Shown here: one piece after another, positions 32,710-43,459 of the stretch
Numbering within the stretch: the first letter of the stretch is position 1
How the letters are laid out: each line of letters starts with the position of its first letter
Assembly: GCA_900317405.1 (NCBI GenBank)
Contig: ONGP01000001.1
Span: 1-64,000, forward strand
Origin: an uncultured Prevotella sp.
Lineage (GTDB): Bacteria > Bacteroidota > Bacteroidia > Bacteroidales > Bacteroidaceae
Length of the DNA stretch: 64,000 nt
Direction of reading: 5' to 3'
Position numbers and translations under genes: made by a program
Notes under the pieces: generated by a model
Told to the model about the DNA's origin: nothing
Databases searched by the model: none
What the model saw: only the letters and a program-made list of their open reading frames with translations

Positions 32710-32775
32710 CAAAGTTAGTGCATTTTTTCGAAACTCATTTACTCTATTGTTACAATTACTTTAGATTTTGTTTCA
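32710..32775 (-). promoter_or_regulatory. Putative HTCS-activated distal promoter upstream of GH95
   Basis: TAACTTTG (minus, 32710-32717) has the 23-bp element exactly 35 nt upstream (32753-32775). On the coding strand it reads TGAAACA, AAATC, TAAAGT, AATTG. The initial transcribed sequence GCACCCA matches other promoters of the set. Confidence 0.7.
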
Positions 32776-32811
32776 ATGTGTCGAAAAACGCACTTTTTTC
32801 GCACTATTTTG

Positions 32812-35004
32812 TTATTTAAACAAGCTCTGAGCCATCTTTTCGAGGCAACGACGCCATGTCAGGAACTCGTGAGCAGTGCCCTCAGATACCAGACCCTCGG
32901 CCTTGAATCCAGCAGCCTTCAGAGCCTCAACGCTCTTATTGATGCCCTCAGGATTCTCCTTGTCACCGCATCCCTCAAAGATGTACTTCACGGCCTTTGG
33001 ATCCTTAATCTCCTCTGGCATATAGGTACCGCCACTCAGCAGTCCCCAGTATCCGAACACCTCAGGACGACGCAGGGTAATGAGCTTTGTCTCCATACCA
33101 CCCATTGACAGACCAGCCATAGCGCGGTTCCACTTGTCGGCCTTTGTCAGGAAGTTCTTGTCGATATGAGGAATCAGCTCGTCGATTAGCAACTTCTCAA
33201 ACTCCTTAGCCTCGAAACGTCCGATTGTACCAAACTTGAAGTCGTTGGTCAGACCGTAAGCCATAACTACGATGAAAGGCTTAATCTTGCCATCAGCAAT
33301 CAGGTTGTCCATGATGAGTCCAGCCTTACCCTGTACAGGCCAGCTAGTCTCGTTCTCACCCCAACCATGCTGCAGATACAGTACTGGATAACGCTCCTGT
33401 GTCATCTTACCGTTCTTGCCCTTCACCATCTTACCATAACCATAAGGCAGATATACATTGGCAGTCTGCATCTTACCAGTACTCTCGCTCCAGAATGTTA
33501 CCTGCTGGATGTTACCATGATTGATATCCTTGCGATAAGCGTAGAAGTCCTGATCGGCTACAGGAATCTCGATACCACTCTCCCAACGGCAAGAACCGAA
33601 GTAGTTGTTTGTACCAGGATCGTTGAATACGCCACCGTCGATAGTCAGATGATAGTAGTGGAAACCAGGATCCATTGGACCATCGGTTGTACCAGTCCAA
33701 ACGCCATTCTTATCCTTGCGCAGTACGGTACCGCCACGGCCACCAAGACCCAGACTTACTATTACCGACTTAGCATCTGGAGCCTCAACACGGAAACGGG
33801 CATAACCCTCAGAGTTAACCATAGGATACTCCTGACCAGGCTGGTTCATTGAGTTGGGCACGAAGTCCTCCTTAGGCTGATGTGCATCGAGCACTGGATC
33901 GAAATCGCGGATAATCTGAAGTGAACGCTTTGCCTTGAAGTTCTCGTCGAATGGCAGAGGATGGTTGTTGGTACCCAACCAAGAATCCTTATCGCTCAGG
34001 TTCCAGAATGTAACGTTCTTGATTACGTCCTTATGCTTGCGGAAGACCTTGAACAGACGAGCATACTGATCCTCCTGCAGAGTCTGCATATAAGCAGGCT
34101 GTGGCTTAGCCTCACCACGTGAGAACATCAGCTGACCACCACTCTCAGTGTTAGTACGCAGGTCGAGCTCAGTGATGTGGATAATATTAACGATCTCGCT
34201 GAAACGGTTGATAGCCTTCTCAAGCTGATTCTCATCAGGGAAGTAGATGTTGTAGTGACCCTGCATACCGATACCATCGATGGGCACACCAGCATCTTTC
34301 ATCTTCTTCACCATATTATATATACGCTCACGCTTACCCTCGTCTACACAGCTGTAGTCATTGTAAATCAGCACACCTGTTGGGTCAGCCTCACGAGCAA
34401 ACTCGAAAGCCTTTGCGATGAACTCGTCGCCACATAGTTCAAAATGTCTGCTCTGACGATATGGACTGGGCTTAACACCAGGGCGGAAGCCACGGAACAT
34501 CATGTTGTCGTCGGCCATAGCCTCATTCACTACGTCCCAAGCATATACTACATCCTTATAGCGGTTTACTACGGTGTGGATATGCTCACGCAGACGCTGG
34601 TAGAACACCTCCTTCTTTACTGGTTTGCCCTTCTTGTCGGTGAACATCCAGTCGGCAAACTGAGAGTGCCAGCACAGACAGTGACCACGCATCTTGATAC
34701 CGTTCTCACGGCAGAAGTTTGCAATACTGTCGGCGAGACCAAAGTTCCAAACACCCTCTTTAGGATGAATCTCACCTGGCTTCCAAGCATTTTCAGCAGT
34801 CACGCTGCTAAACTGCTTCTTGATAATTGCGGTCTGAACTGGATCTGAGATATTGAACTTATTTACAGCTACACCGATTGTGAAATAATCCTTGTAGGCA
34901 TCCTTAAGTCCGGGGCCTGCAGCATAGTCAACAGGACGTCCCCACTGAGCCGAAGCACTCATGCTAACGGCAACAAGCGATAACGCTAAAAAAATTTTCT
35001 TCAT
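32812..35004 (-). CDS. Bifunctional GH10 xylanase-CE1 feruloyl esterase
   Basis: A secreted 730-aa protein resembling Xyn10D-Fae1A of Prevotella ruminicola. The order is signal peptide (1-19), then a GH10 barrel at about 25-370 with acid/base Glu161 (DVVNEA) and nucleophile Glu279 (ITELD). An E-set/CBM48-like domain follows at about 390-485, then a CE1 esterase at about 490-730 with Ser633 (GLSMGG) and the His in GTAHEF. It should cut feruloylated arabinoxylan and release ferulate from the same chains. It is monocistronic, with an operator-bearing promoter at 35048-35113 and a hairpin terminator at 32603-32642. Confidence 0.95.
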   Translation of the reverse strand: MKKIFLALSLVAVSMSASAQWGRPVDYAAGPGLKDAYKDYFTIGVAVNKFNISDPVQTAIIKKQFSSVTAENAWKPGEIHPKEGVWNFGLADSIANFCRENGIKMRGHCLCWHSQFADWMFTDKKGKPVKKEVFYQRLREHIHTVVNRYKDVVYAWDVVNEAMADDNMMFRGFRPGVKPSPYRQSRHFELCGDEFIAKAFEFAREADPTGVLIYNDYSCVDEGKRERIYNMVKKMKDAGVPIDGIGMQGHYNIYFPDENQLEKAINRFSEIVNIIHITELDLRTNTESGGQLMFSRGEAKPQPAYMQTLQEDQYARLFKVFRKHKDVIKNVTFWNLSDKDSWLGTNNHPLPFDENFKAKRSLQIIRDFDPVLDAHQPKEDFVPNSMNQPGQEYPMVNSEGYARFRVEAPDAKSVIVSLGLGGRGGTVLRKDKNGVWTGTTDGPMDPGFHYYHLTIDGGVFNDPGTNNYFGSCRWESGIEIPVADQDFYAYRKDINHGNIQQVTFWSESTGKMQTANVYLPYGYGKMVKGKNGKMTQERYPVLYLQHGWGENETSWPVQGKAGLIMDNLIADGKIKPFIVVMAYGLTNDFKFGTIGRFEAKEFEKLLIDELIPHIDKNFLTKADKWNRAMAGLSMGGMETKLITLRRPEVFGYWGLLSGGTYMPEEIKDPKAVKYIFEGCGDKENPEGINKSVEALKAAGFKAEGLVSEGTAHEFLTWRRCLEKMAQSLFK

Positions 35005-35047
35005 ATTTGCTAATTGGTTTTTGTTATATATTTAATCATTTCGGGTG

Positions 35048-35113
35048 CAAAGGTACGACATTTCCCCCAAACACTCTATTCCGTAAGTATCATAAACTTT
35101 ATTATTTGTACCA
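35048..35113 (-). promoter_or_regulatory. Putative HTCS-activated promoter of GH10-CE1
   Basis: TACCTTTG (minus, 35048-35055), then exactly 35 nt to the 23-bp element at 35091-35113. On the coding strand this reads TGGTACA, AATAA, TAAAGT, TTATG. It matches the xus operon copy at 20 of 23 positions. Confidence 0.8.
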
Positions 35114-35126
35114 TTAAGAATAATTA

Positions 35127-35158
35127 GCGCCCCTGTAGATGGAGTCTGACAGGGGCGC
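35127..35158 (-). terminator. Hairpin terminator after the CE6-CE1 gene
   Basis: GCGCCCCTGT (35127-35136) pairs perfectly with ACAGGGGCGC (35149-35158) around a 12-nt loop. On the minus strand it follows the CE6-CE1 stop by about 37 nt. The downstream TAATTATTCTT is a weak U-tract. Confidence 0.7.
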
Positions 35159-35195
35159 CCTAAATAAGGTTTTTATAAATATAGGTTGATTACTT

Positions 35196-37250
<2,055 letters not shown>

Positions 37251-37253
37251 TTA

Positions 37254-39455
37254 TTATTTGATTATCTTTTTTCCACCTACTATGTAGATGCCACGAGGCA
37301 GCGAGTTCCACTGGTCACGTGTAGCCACCTTACGTCCCTGCAGAGTATATACCGCATCGTTGTCAACCACAGTACGCTCTACAGCATTGATGCCCGTTGT
37401 GCCACCAGCCTTCAGAAAGTCCATATAGGCAGGCGAGCTATATTTGGCGGCATTGTTATCGTTAAGATACTTGCCTGTACCCACATTCTTCAGGGTAAAG
37501 CCATTGCCTTCCTCGTACTTTATCTCCCATACAGCACCATCCTTGATATCCTGACCATTCTGTTCCTTCAATCCCAGGATGAAGCAGCAACCACCTGTAG
37601 CAGGCTGCGAGTTCAGATAGCCAGGACTTCCCCAGATACTGTATGCCGAGCCGCTCAGTGTCATCAGGCGGAGCAGATAGCAACCACTACGACCTGAAAC
37701 GGGCTCAGCCTTAAACATATAGCCATTTATCTTCTTATTGTTGATAACCTCTATTGCTGGACTAAAGCCAAGATTCTGATTATCAGATCCGTAGAACATC
37801 TTCTGATTCTCCTTATTGACGATAGCAAAAGGCTTTGATGTTATCTCCGACAGACTGCTGAGAGCAGTAAAGTCGCTAAGACTAACTCCCGTCACCTTAA
37901 TAGAGAAAGATTTCTTCCAAGTCTTACCCTGTACGTCATATGAAGCGTTAACTACAGTCTCGCCACTCTTCAGACCACAAAGATAGCCATTCTTTACCTT
38001 TACTACCGTTGGATCATCGATTTCATAATCAGCCACGCCAGATATATCCTTTGTATGACCATCAGCATATAGCAATTTCAAAGAGAGCATTGTATTATCA
38101 CCAATCTTCAGGTCAAACGACTCCTTCTCTGCCTCCAACGAATTAATTGTATAGAATTCGCCAGTCTCTTCCTCATTATCATCATGAGGTCTGTTCACAT
38201 CATAGTATTCTGCATACCAGTCCATACAAGCCTTACCGCAAGCCTCTTCGTTACCATCGAAGGCGGGATATACCTTGCCTGTTGACAGGAGCTTATCCTC
38301 GTCTATCAGACATCCGGTACCAGAGAGTGTCATAGAGATATTACCAAAGTAGTCCAGCATTGTTTTATATGCCTTACCCCACTTCGAGGTAGAACCTGTA
38401 GCCCATGTACCAAAGTTGGGCTGTACCCATGCGCCGCTCTCATTATAGTGTCCTTTGGCATCAGGATTAACCGGACTCCAGTCAACCTCGGTAATGATTA
38501 CCGGAGCGAAATCTATCACAGGCACCGACTCGTGGAAGTTCTTTATCTTGTTCTGTGGATCGGGGTTATCATCGCTGCATCCGTACCATCCGCAATAGTC
38601 GTGAACGGCATAGCCAATGTTCTCGCCCTCGATAGGATATTCTGCATAACCACGATAGTTCTGCTGCCAGGTGGTTCCAGGAACCCATATGATACCAGTG
38701 AATCCGTTCGCGCGAATCTTATCTACTATTGGCTGGAAGAAATCGTGCATAGCCTTAGCATCGTCCTGACCTTTAGCATTCTTCAGGCTTACAGGCTCAT
38801 TAGCCAGCTCGATACTAATCTGTCCGGCATGCTCCTTTACGAAATCCTGACTTGAGAATATATCCCACACTTTGGTAAGATAAGCCTGATAGTAGTCGCC
38901 AACCTTTATACTGCCAGGACATACGCCAGGAGGACGTACCACCACGTACATACCATGTTTCATAGCCTTCTTGGCCAGTTCTAAATAAAGCGTAGGCAGC
39001 CAATGTCTATAAAGCGTCTCGCTGAATTGCGAGATATTGGCTTCTCCGTCTACTTCCTGTCCATTAGGGTCTATGGTTACTGTTTTATCATCCTTAACCT
39101 TCTTTGTGAATCCTGTAGCAGTGATGCTACCATCGTTAGTCCAAGCAGGATCCATGTGCAGACGGAACACGTCACACTTAGCCTCCTCCAAGCCTTTAAA
39201 AATCTTCTCAAAATATTTAAGGCACTTCTTCGCACCATTATCATCATAAGAGGTACCATCAGTCCAATACCACCCCCATCGCTGACCATTGAACCACATA
39301 TTTGGCGTATCCATCACACCATGAAGTACTACCTGATTTCCGTGTTTATCTACCAGCCATCTTCCTTCAGTATGAAGTGATGGCAATTTTATTTCGTCCT
39401 GGGCATTAGCACCAAGCGCAAAAAAGATTGTTAGAAGAGCTAATATTTTCTTCAT
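37254..39455 (-). CDS. GH5 endo-glycanase with BIG2-like and C-terminal modules
   Basis: The start is set at 39455 (MKKILALLT), since the longer ORF begins upstream of the -7 box at 39482-39489. A signal peptide is followed by a GH5 barrel (about residues 20-410) with acid/base Glu220 (ELANEPV) and nucleophile Glu323 (IITEVDW). A bacterial Ig-like domain (about 435-525) comes next, then a module (527-682) shared with the CE6 lipoprotein. The last 25 or so residues (ending GGKKIIK) resemble a T9SS type A sorting signal. The context argues for xylan or arabinoxylan cleavage, but the GH5 subfamily cannot be fixed by eye; mannanase or glucanase remains possible. Confidence 0.88.
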   Translation of the reverse strand: MKKILALLTIFFALGANAQDEIKLPSLHTEGRWLVDKHGNQVVLHGVMDTPNMWFNGQRWGWYWTDGTSYDDNGAKKCLKYFEKIFKGLEEAKCDVFRLHMDPAWTNDGSITATGFTKKVKDDKTVTIDPNGQEVDGEANISQFSETLYRHWLPTLYLELAKKAMKHGMYVVVRPPGVCPGSIKVGDYYQAYLTKVWDIFSSQDFVKEHAGQISIELANEPVSLKNAKGQDDAKAMHDFFQPIVDKIRANGFTGIIWVPGTTWQQNYRGYAEYPIEGENIGYAVHDYCGWYGCSDDNPDPQNKIKNFHESVPVIDFAPVIITEVDWSPVNPDAKGHYNESGAWVQPNFGTWATGSTSKWGKAYKTMLDYFGNISMTLSGTGCLIDEDKLLSTGKVYPAFDGNEEACGKACMDWYAEYYDVNRPHDDNEEETGEFYTINSLEAEKESFDLKIGDNTMLSLKLLYADGHTKDISGVADYEIDDPTVVKVKNGYLCGLKSGETVVNASYDVQGKTWKKSFSIKVTGVSLSDFTALSSLSEITSKPFAIVNKENQKMFYGSDNQNLGFSPAIEVINNKKINGYMFKAEPVSGRSGCYLLRLMTLSGSAYSIWGSPGYLNSQPATGGCCFILGLKEQNGQDIKDGAVWEIKYEEGNGFTLKNVGTGKYLNDNNAAKYSSPAYMDFLKAGGTTGINAVERTVVDNDAVYTLQGRKVATRDQWNSLPRGIYIVGGKKIIK
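37410..37877 (-). other. Module of GH5 shared with the CE6 lipoprotein
   Basis: Residues 527-682 of the GH5 enzyme. The same ordered motifs as at 15202-15666 are present (GSDNQNLG, PGYLNSQP, ILGLKEQ, IKYEEG, GFTLKNVGTGKYL). Its presence after two unrelated catalytic domains marks it as an independent module. Confidence 0.8.
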
Positions 39456-39481
39456 TATTGTTTCAGTTTTAAATTCGGGTG

Positions 39482-39547
39482 CAAAGGTATACACTTTTTG
39501 CAAAAAAGCCTTTTCGTTGAGTTACATTTACTTTCTTATGAGTATCA
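39482..39547 (-). promoter_or_regulatory. Putative HTCS-activated promoter of the GH5-CE6/CE1 operon
   Basis: TACCTTTG (minus, 39482-39489), then 35 nt, then the 23-bp element at 39525-39547. On the coding strand it reads TGATACT, CATAA, GAAAGT, AAATG. It matches the GH10-CE1 copy at 17 of 23 positions. Confidence 0.72.
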
Positions 39548-39604
39548 TCTAGGCTATATATGCACTTTTTTATCAGGATTTTGAGTTTTTTTGAAATACT
39601 TTTG

Positions 39605-39612
39605 TATCTTTG
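39605..39612 (+). promoter_or_regulatory. -7 box of the SpoIIE-like gene
   Basis: TATCTTTG, 33 nt before the ATG at 39645. It also shows that the ORF start at 39591 is too far upstream. Confidence 0.65.
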
Positions 39613-39644
39613 CATCCAGAAACATCAATGACTCGAAACGATAT

Positions 39645-41951
39645 ATGAAACAAACAAAGTTTTGGATACTATTGGCCATAATGACCAGCATGCTGATGGT
39701 GGCATGTAACGACGAGGAAAAGAAAAACCAGATTAACGAAGCCGACAGATTGATAGAGGCCTCACAGAAAAACAAGAACTACAACGAACTGATGACCGTT
39801 GTAGACAGTCTGGAGTCCATCGGCAAGATTTCTCCTACCAAAGCCTGCTACTGGCGAGGTTATGCCTGCGATAAGATGAAGCGCCAGCGCCTGGCCGAAT
39901 ACTATTGGAAGGCATCTATCGACGCTGCCAACGAATCGACCGATGAAGACGAGATGATATATTATGCCAAGTCAGCCAGCCGACTGGCCAACATGCTATC
40001 GGTAAGAGGCGACTACGAAGAAGGTCTGAACATCTCCATTCCTGTGGCCAACAAACTGGAATCTCTCGATTGCGACAGCACCAGCGACTACCTTAATATA
40101 CTTATATATATAGGTTGCTGCCAGGAGGGCTTAGGCACTTCCGATGGTAATGCCGATGGGTTTACCAAGGCCTACCAGCGCCACATGGAGAACATCGAGA
40201 CCTACCACAACGACGTGGTGTACAAGGATGGTATCACTGGCCTTATCAATATCGCTTACGACTACATCTATACCAAGAAATGGGCCGAGGCCCTGGCTTG
40301 GACCACACGCTTCGGTCAGGTACTGAGCGAATACGAGCAGCGCCCTGATGCCGATGCCGATTATATCGACCGTCAGTTGGCCCGCTTTGATATCTACAAT
40401 GCCATATCACTACAGGGACTGGGCAAGGCCGATGAGGCAGCTAAGGCCTATGAGAAATTCCTTACCACCAAGTTCAGTAACACGCCAAGAGGCCGCATCG
40501 ATGCCAACGACTATCTTACCGCTGCCCACCGATGGGACGAGGCTGCCGAGAACTACAATAGTCTTGACGCCATGATAGGCGAGACACCAAAGAACTACTC
40601 GCTAGATAACATCGAGAAACTAGTACTGAAAAAATACAGCACCAACCTTCAGGCTGGCCGTCGCGATTCTGCCATTAAGGTGGCAATGGATATTAGCAAT
40701 TCGCTAGGACAGGCCATCGCCAAATCCAGAAAGATGGAAAAGGAGGAACAGGCAGTAATCGTTCAGAACGTTGAGAAGATGACGGAGCTACAGGCTCAAA
40801 GCCATCGCAGACTGCAGATTGTAGTTTCTGTTGCTATTGCATTTGTGATACTCTGTCTGATAGGATTCGTCATCATCCGTCATCGCATGGCCACCCAGAT
40901 GCAGGCTGCCTACGATGACCTGAAATACGACTACGATCGTTTGGAAGCCGATACCATCGTAAAAGAGCGTGAGGCATCCGAGTTGCGTATCTCGCAGAAT
41001 ATCCAGCGCGTGATAGCACCAAGTCAACTGCCAAAACACAAGTTTTTCGATATCGCCAGCTCTACTACTGCAGGACTAATGGAAGGTCGTGGAGTTCTCG
41101 ACTACTGCATGCGTGGCGACAAACTTTACTTCTGTGTAGGAGAGGCTATCGTCGAAGGAGTCAAAGCATCGCTACTTACAACTGTTGTTAAGGCCCAGTT
41201 CCGTACTGCAGCAGCATTCGAGGAGAAACCTGAGCGTATTATGGCGGCCATCAACAATGCCATAGCCAAGGATGACGAAAAAGGCACCGCAGTAAGACTC
41301 TTCATCGGCGTACTCGACATCAGCACAGGAGTGCTGAATTTCTGCAACGCCAACCACGATGCCCCACTAATGGTAAGCAACGAACTTCACCACCTGCCAG
41401 TAGAGCAGAATATTGCCGTAGGCGAACAGCGTAATTGGGAGTACGAGCCACAGGAGATACAGATGTTGCCAGGCACAATGATATTCCTGAACACCGAAGG
41501 ACTGATAAAGGTTAAGAATAAAGAACACCGCATATTCAACGAGAAGCGCATGCTTGGCTCAGCCCTGCAGGCAATGAAGCTCGATCCACGTCCAAAACCT
41601 TTTATCGAGAACATGCTCGATGCTGTAAACCGCTTTGCTGGCGACTACGAGCAGAGAGACGACATCTCCCTGTTGGCCATCAGATTCAAGGGTGGCCGAA
41701 AGCTCCTACAGAACGGAGCCGAGACAGAACCGGAAACTGAGGTTGAGGAAGAGCCTGAGGTTAAGCCACAGCAGGCCGCACAGCCAATGCTCGAGACCAC
41801 TATGCAACCCGAGATGCCAGAAGAGCCAAAGGTTATCGAGGAGCCCGAAGTAATTATGGAACCCGAGGTAATCCTCGACCCAGAAGAATACGAAGAGCCC
41901 CAAATAATCGATGAAGCCGACGTCATCGAGGATGCAGAAATAGTGGAATAA
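39645..41951 (+). CDS. TPR lipoprotein with SpoIIE/PP2C-like domain and acidic tail
   Basis: The start at 39645 (MKQTKF) follows the -7 box and gives a lipoprotein signal with lipobox MVAC (Cys20). Residues of about 25-385 are helical TPR-like repeats. A transmembrane helix lies at about 390-412, then a short coiled coil. A SpoIIE-type PP2C domain follows (about 463-680), then an 80-residue Glu/Pro-rich tail with EPEV-type repeats. Several metal-binding positions of the family look changed: GGD is GRG, GDVSG is GEAIVEG, and TDG is TEG; the final DDISLL is kept. It may be a weak phosphatase or a pseudophosphatase. No anti-sigma or STAS partner gene is adjacent. It converges on the CxxCH lipoprotein gene with a 4-nt gap. 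Confidence 0.8.
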   Translation: MKQTKFWILLAIMTSMLMVACNDEEKKNQINEADRLIEASQKNKNYNELMTVVDSLESIGKISPTKACYWRGYACDKMKRQRLAEYYWKASIDAANESTDEDEMIYYAKSASRLANMLSVRGDYEEGLNISIPVANKLESLDCDSTSDYLNILIYIGCCQEGLGTSDGNADGFTKAYQRHMENIETYHNDVVYKDGITGLINIAYDYIYTKKWAEALAWTTRFGQVLSEYEQRPDADADYIDRQLARFDIYNAISLQGLGKADEAAKAYEKFLTTKFSNTPRGRIDANDYLTAAHRWDEAAENYNSLDAMIGETPKNYSLDNIEKLVLKKYSTNLQAGRRDSAIKVAMDISNSLGQAIAKSRKMEKEEQAVIVQNVEKMTELQAQSHRRLQIVVSVAIAFVILCLIGFVIIRHRMATQMQAAYDDLKYDYDRLEADTIVKEREASELRISQNIQRVIAPSQLPKHKFFDIASSTTAGLMEGRGVLDYCMRGDKLYFCVGEAIVEGVKASLLTTVVKAQFRTAAAFEEKPERIMAAINNAIAKDDEKGTAVRLFIGVLDISTGVLNFCNANHDAPLMVSNELHHLPVEQNIAVGEQRNWEYEPQEIQMLPGTMIFLNTEGLIKVKNKEHRIFNEKRMLGSALQAMKLDPRPKPFIENMLDAVNRFAGDYEQRDDISLLAIRFKGGRKLLQNGAETEPETEVEEEPEVKPQQAAQPMLETTMQPEMPEEPKVIEEPEVIMEPEVILDPEEYEEPQIIDEADVIEDAEIVE

Positions 41952-41955
41952 TATT

Positions 41956-43458
41956 TTACCTGCTGAGTTTATTTACGTATTTTACGGGAACAGCATCTTG
42001 CTTCAGGACATCAGCAAACTTCTGAGGTTTGATGATGACTGGTCCTCGCATAAACTCAGGGACGTTGTAACTCTTTAGCAACTGACGATGGTGGTCGGGA
42101 TTGGCACAAGGCAACTCAAATGGCTTGCTACCACGACCATTTGCATCAATATGAGCTATAAACGGACGAGTATAGTTGGCATCATAGCGGCGACTACTGA
42201 ACATCACCCAACGTCCGTTGCTCGACCATGAATGATAACTCTCCGTATCAGGCGAGTTAATCTCTTCCATATTTCGTGCTACTCCTGTCTGCAAATCCAT
42301 TATCCACAGTTCTGCATCATGATGCCAGATATGGAAAACACCATATTTGGCCATTGTAAACATCAGATAACGCCCGTCTGGCGATACACGTGGCAACGTG
42401 GCGCTCTTATCAATAGAATCGGCAGCGAAGACAAGTTCACGCGGACCAAACTGCATTGTCTCAGGGTTAAAACTCTTCTTATAAAGATTGTATTTTGCCT
42501 CCTCTGTATGCGCTACGAACTCCTTACCCTTATCACTCACCGTGTCGCTGTACTCAAAGTGGGCACTGCAGTAATAGAGAGTCTTACCATCAGGCGCCCA
42601 AAATGGGAAACACTCCATCTCAGTAGGATCATTCTCGATATTGGTCACTTCGTTTTTATTCACATCGTAAGCTATAAGGTCACTCTCCGAGTCGAAAACC
42701 TCAATCTTATTCGGATTAACGCTATGGAATATCTGCCCTGTCATATTAGTAGAATAGACAATGAGCGGAAGCCATGGATGCCATGTGGGATATACGCCAG
42801 CCGAGAGAATGGAATCGTTACGCATATTTATCTTTTTTACGGTTCCATCGTATGCAATAACTGTTCCTCCCATATTCTGACGAGCATGGAACTGCATACG
42901 CTCAGGGTTGTACTGCTGATAGTTATGACAGTTTATACACTGTCCGTTAGCTCCATCCGAACACAGCAGATTATCATAGATTACGCTCTCATCATAGTTC
43001 TCCAGGCAACGCTGATTGATTGTCAGCTCTTCATAAGTAACATACGAAGGGGGAATGAGTCGATAGCTTATATATGAGTCGATGCTGTCTGGCGACACAT
43101 ATATATTAAAAGGCTTGAACCTGGTCCAGCTGCCATCCTGTTCCACATATACCTCAACCTTTATCGAGTCGCCTTTGGCAGCAGTCTCAGCCAGTCGTCG
43201 CCAGTCATCAGCATCAGGCTGTATCTGCAGGCCTCCGCATATCACCTCATCCTTACCAACCGACAGACGGGCAACAACATCATCCGCCTTCCCGTCAATC
43301 TGGAAGGTCAACGGGGCCATATTGACAGGCACAGTTACGTTTGTATAATCAGGATATATATTAGGCAATTCATTCTTCTCCCAGAAGTTTTCCGGGATTT
43401 TATGTCCGCATGCCACGAGCATCGTTGCAACGATGACGAATAATAGCGCTTTCTTCAT
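41956..43458 (-). CDS. CxxCH-containing beta-propeller (PD40/TolB-like) lipoprotein, copy 1
   Basis: A 500-aa lipoprotein (lipobox LVAC, Cys17). An N-terminal sandwich domain covers about residues 30-135. A short segment then contains CINCH (Cys174, Cys177, His178), a c-type heme attachment motif. The C-terminal half has TolB/PD40-like propeller blades (WAPDGKTLYY, VSPDGRYLMF, SSNGRWVMF). It is closely related to the protein at 60956-62455, including CINCH and the IPPSY and MDLQTG segments. It starts 1 nt after the stop of the polytopic membrane protein gene, so the two are coupled. The function is unknown; covalent heme or metal binding is only inferred from the motif. Confidence 0.82.
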   Translation of the reverse strand: MKKALLFVIVATMLVACGHKIPENFWEKNELPNIYPDYTNVTVPVNMAPLTFQIDGKADDVVARLSVGKDEVICGGLQIQPDADDWRRLAETAAKGDSIKVEVYVEQDGSWTRFKPFNIYVSPDSIDSYISYRLIPPSYVTYEELTINQRCLENYDESVIYDNLLCSDGANGQCINCHNYQQYNPERMQFHARQNMGGTVIAYDGTVKKINMRNDSILSAGVYPTWHPWLPLIVYSTNMTGQIFHSVNPNKIEVFDSESDLIAYDVNKNEVTNIENDPTEMECFPFWAPDGKTLYYCSAHFEYSDTVSDKGKEFVAHTEEAKYNLYKKSFNPETMQFGPRELVFAADSIDKSATLPRVSPDGRYLMFTMAKYGVFHIWHHDAELWIMDLQTGVARNMEEINSPDTESYHSWSSNGRWVMFSSRRYDANYTRPFIAHIDANGRGSKPFELPCANPDHHRQLLKSYNVPEFMRGPVIIKPQKFADVLKQDAVPVKYVNKLSR

Positions 43459-43459
43459 A

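Noticed and set aside
42232-43077. Long plus-strand ORF (281 codons) opposite the CxxCH lipoprotein gene
   Set aside because: It is antisense to a gene with strong family motifs, has no recognisable domain, promoter or signal, and its composition is that of a mirror frame. The same holds for the ORFs at 46719-47480 and 55867-56709.
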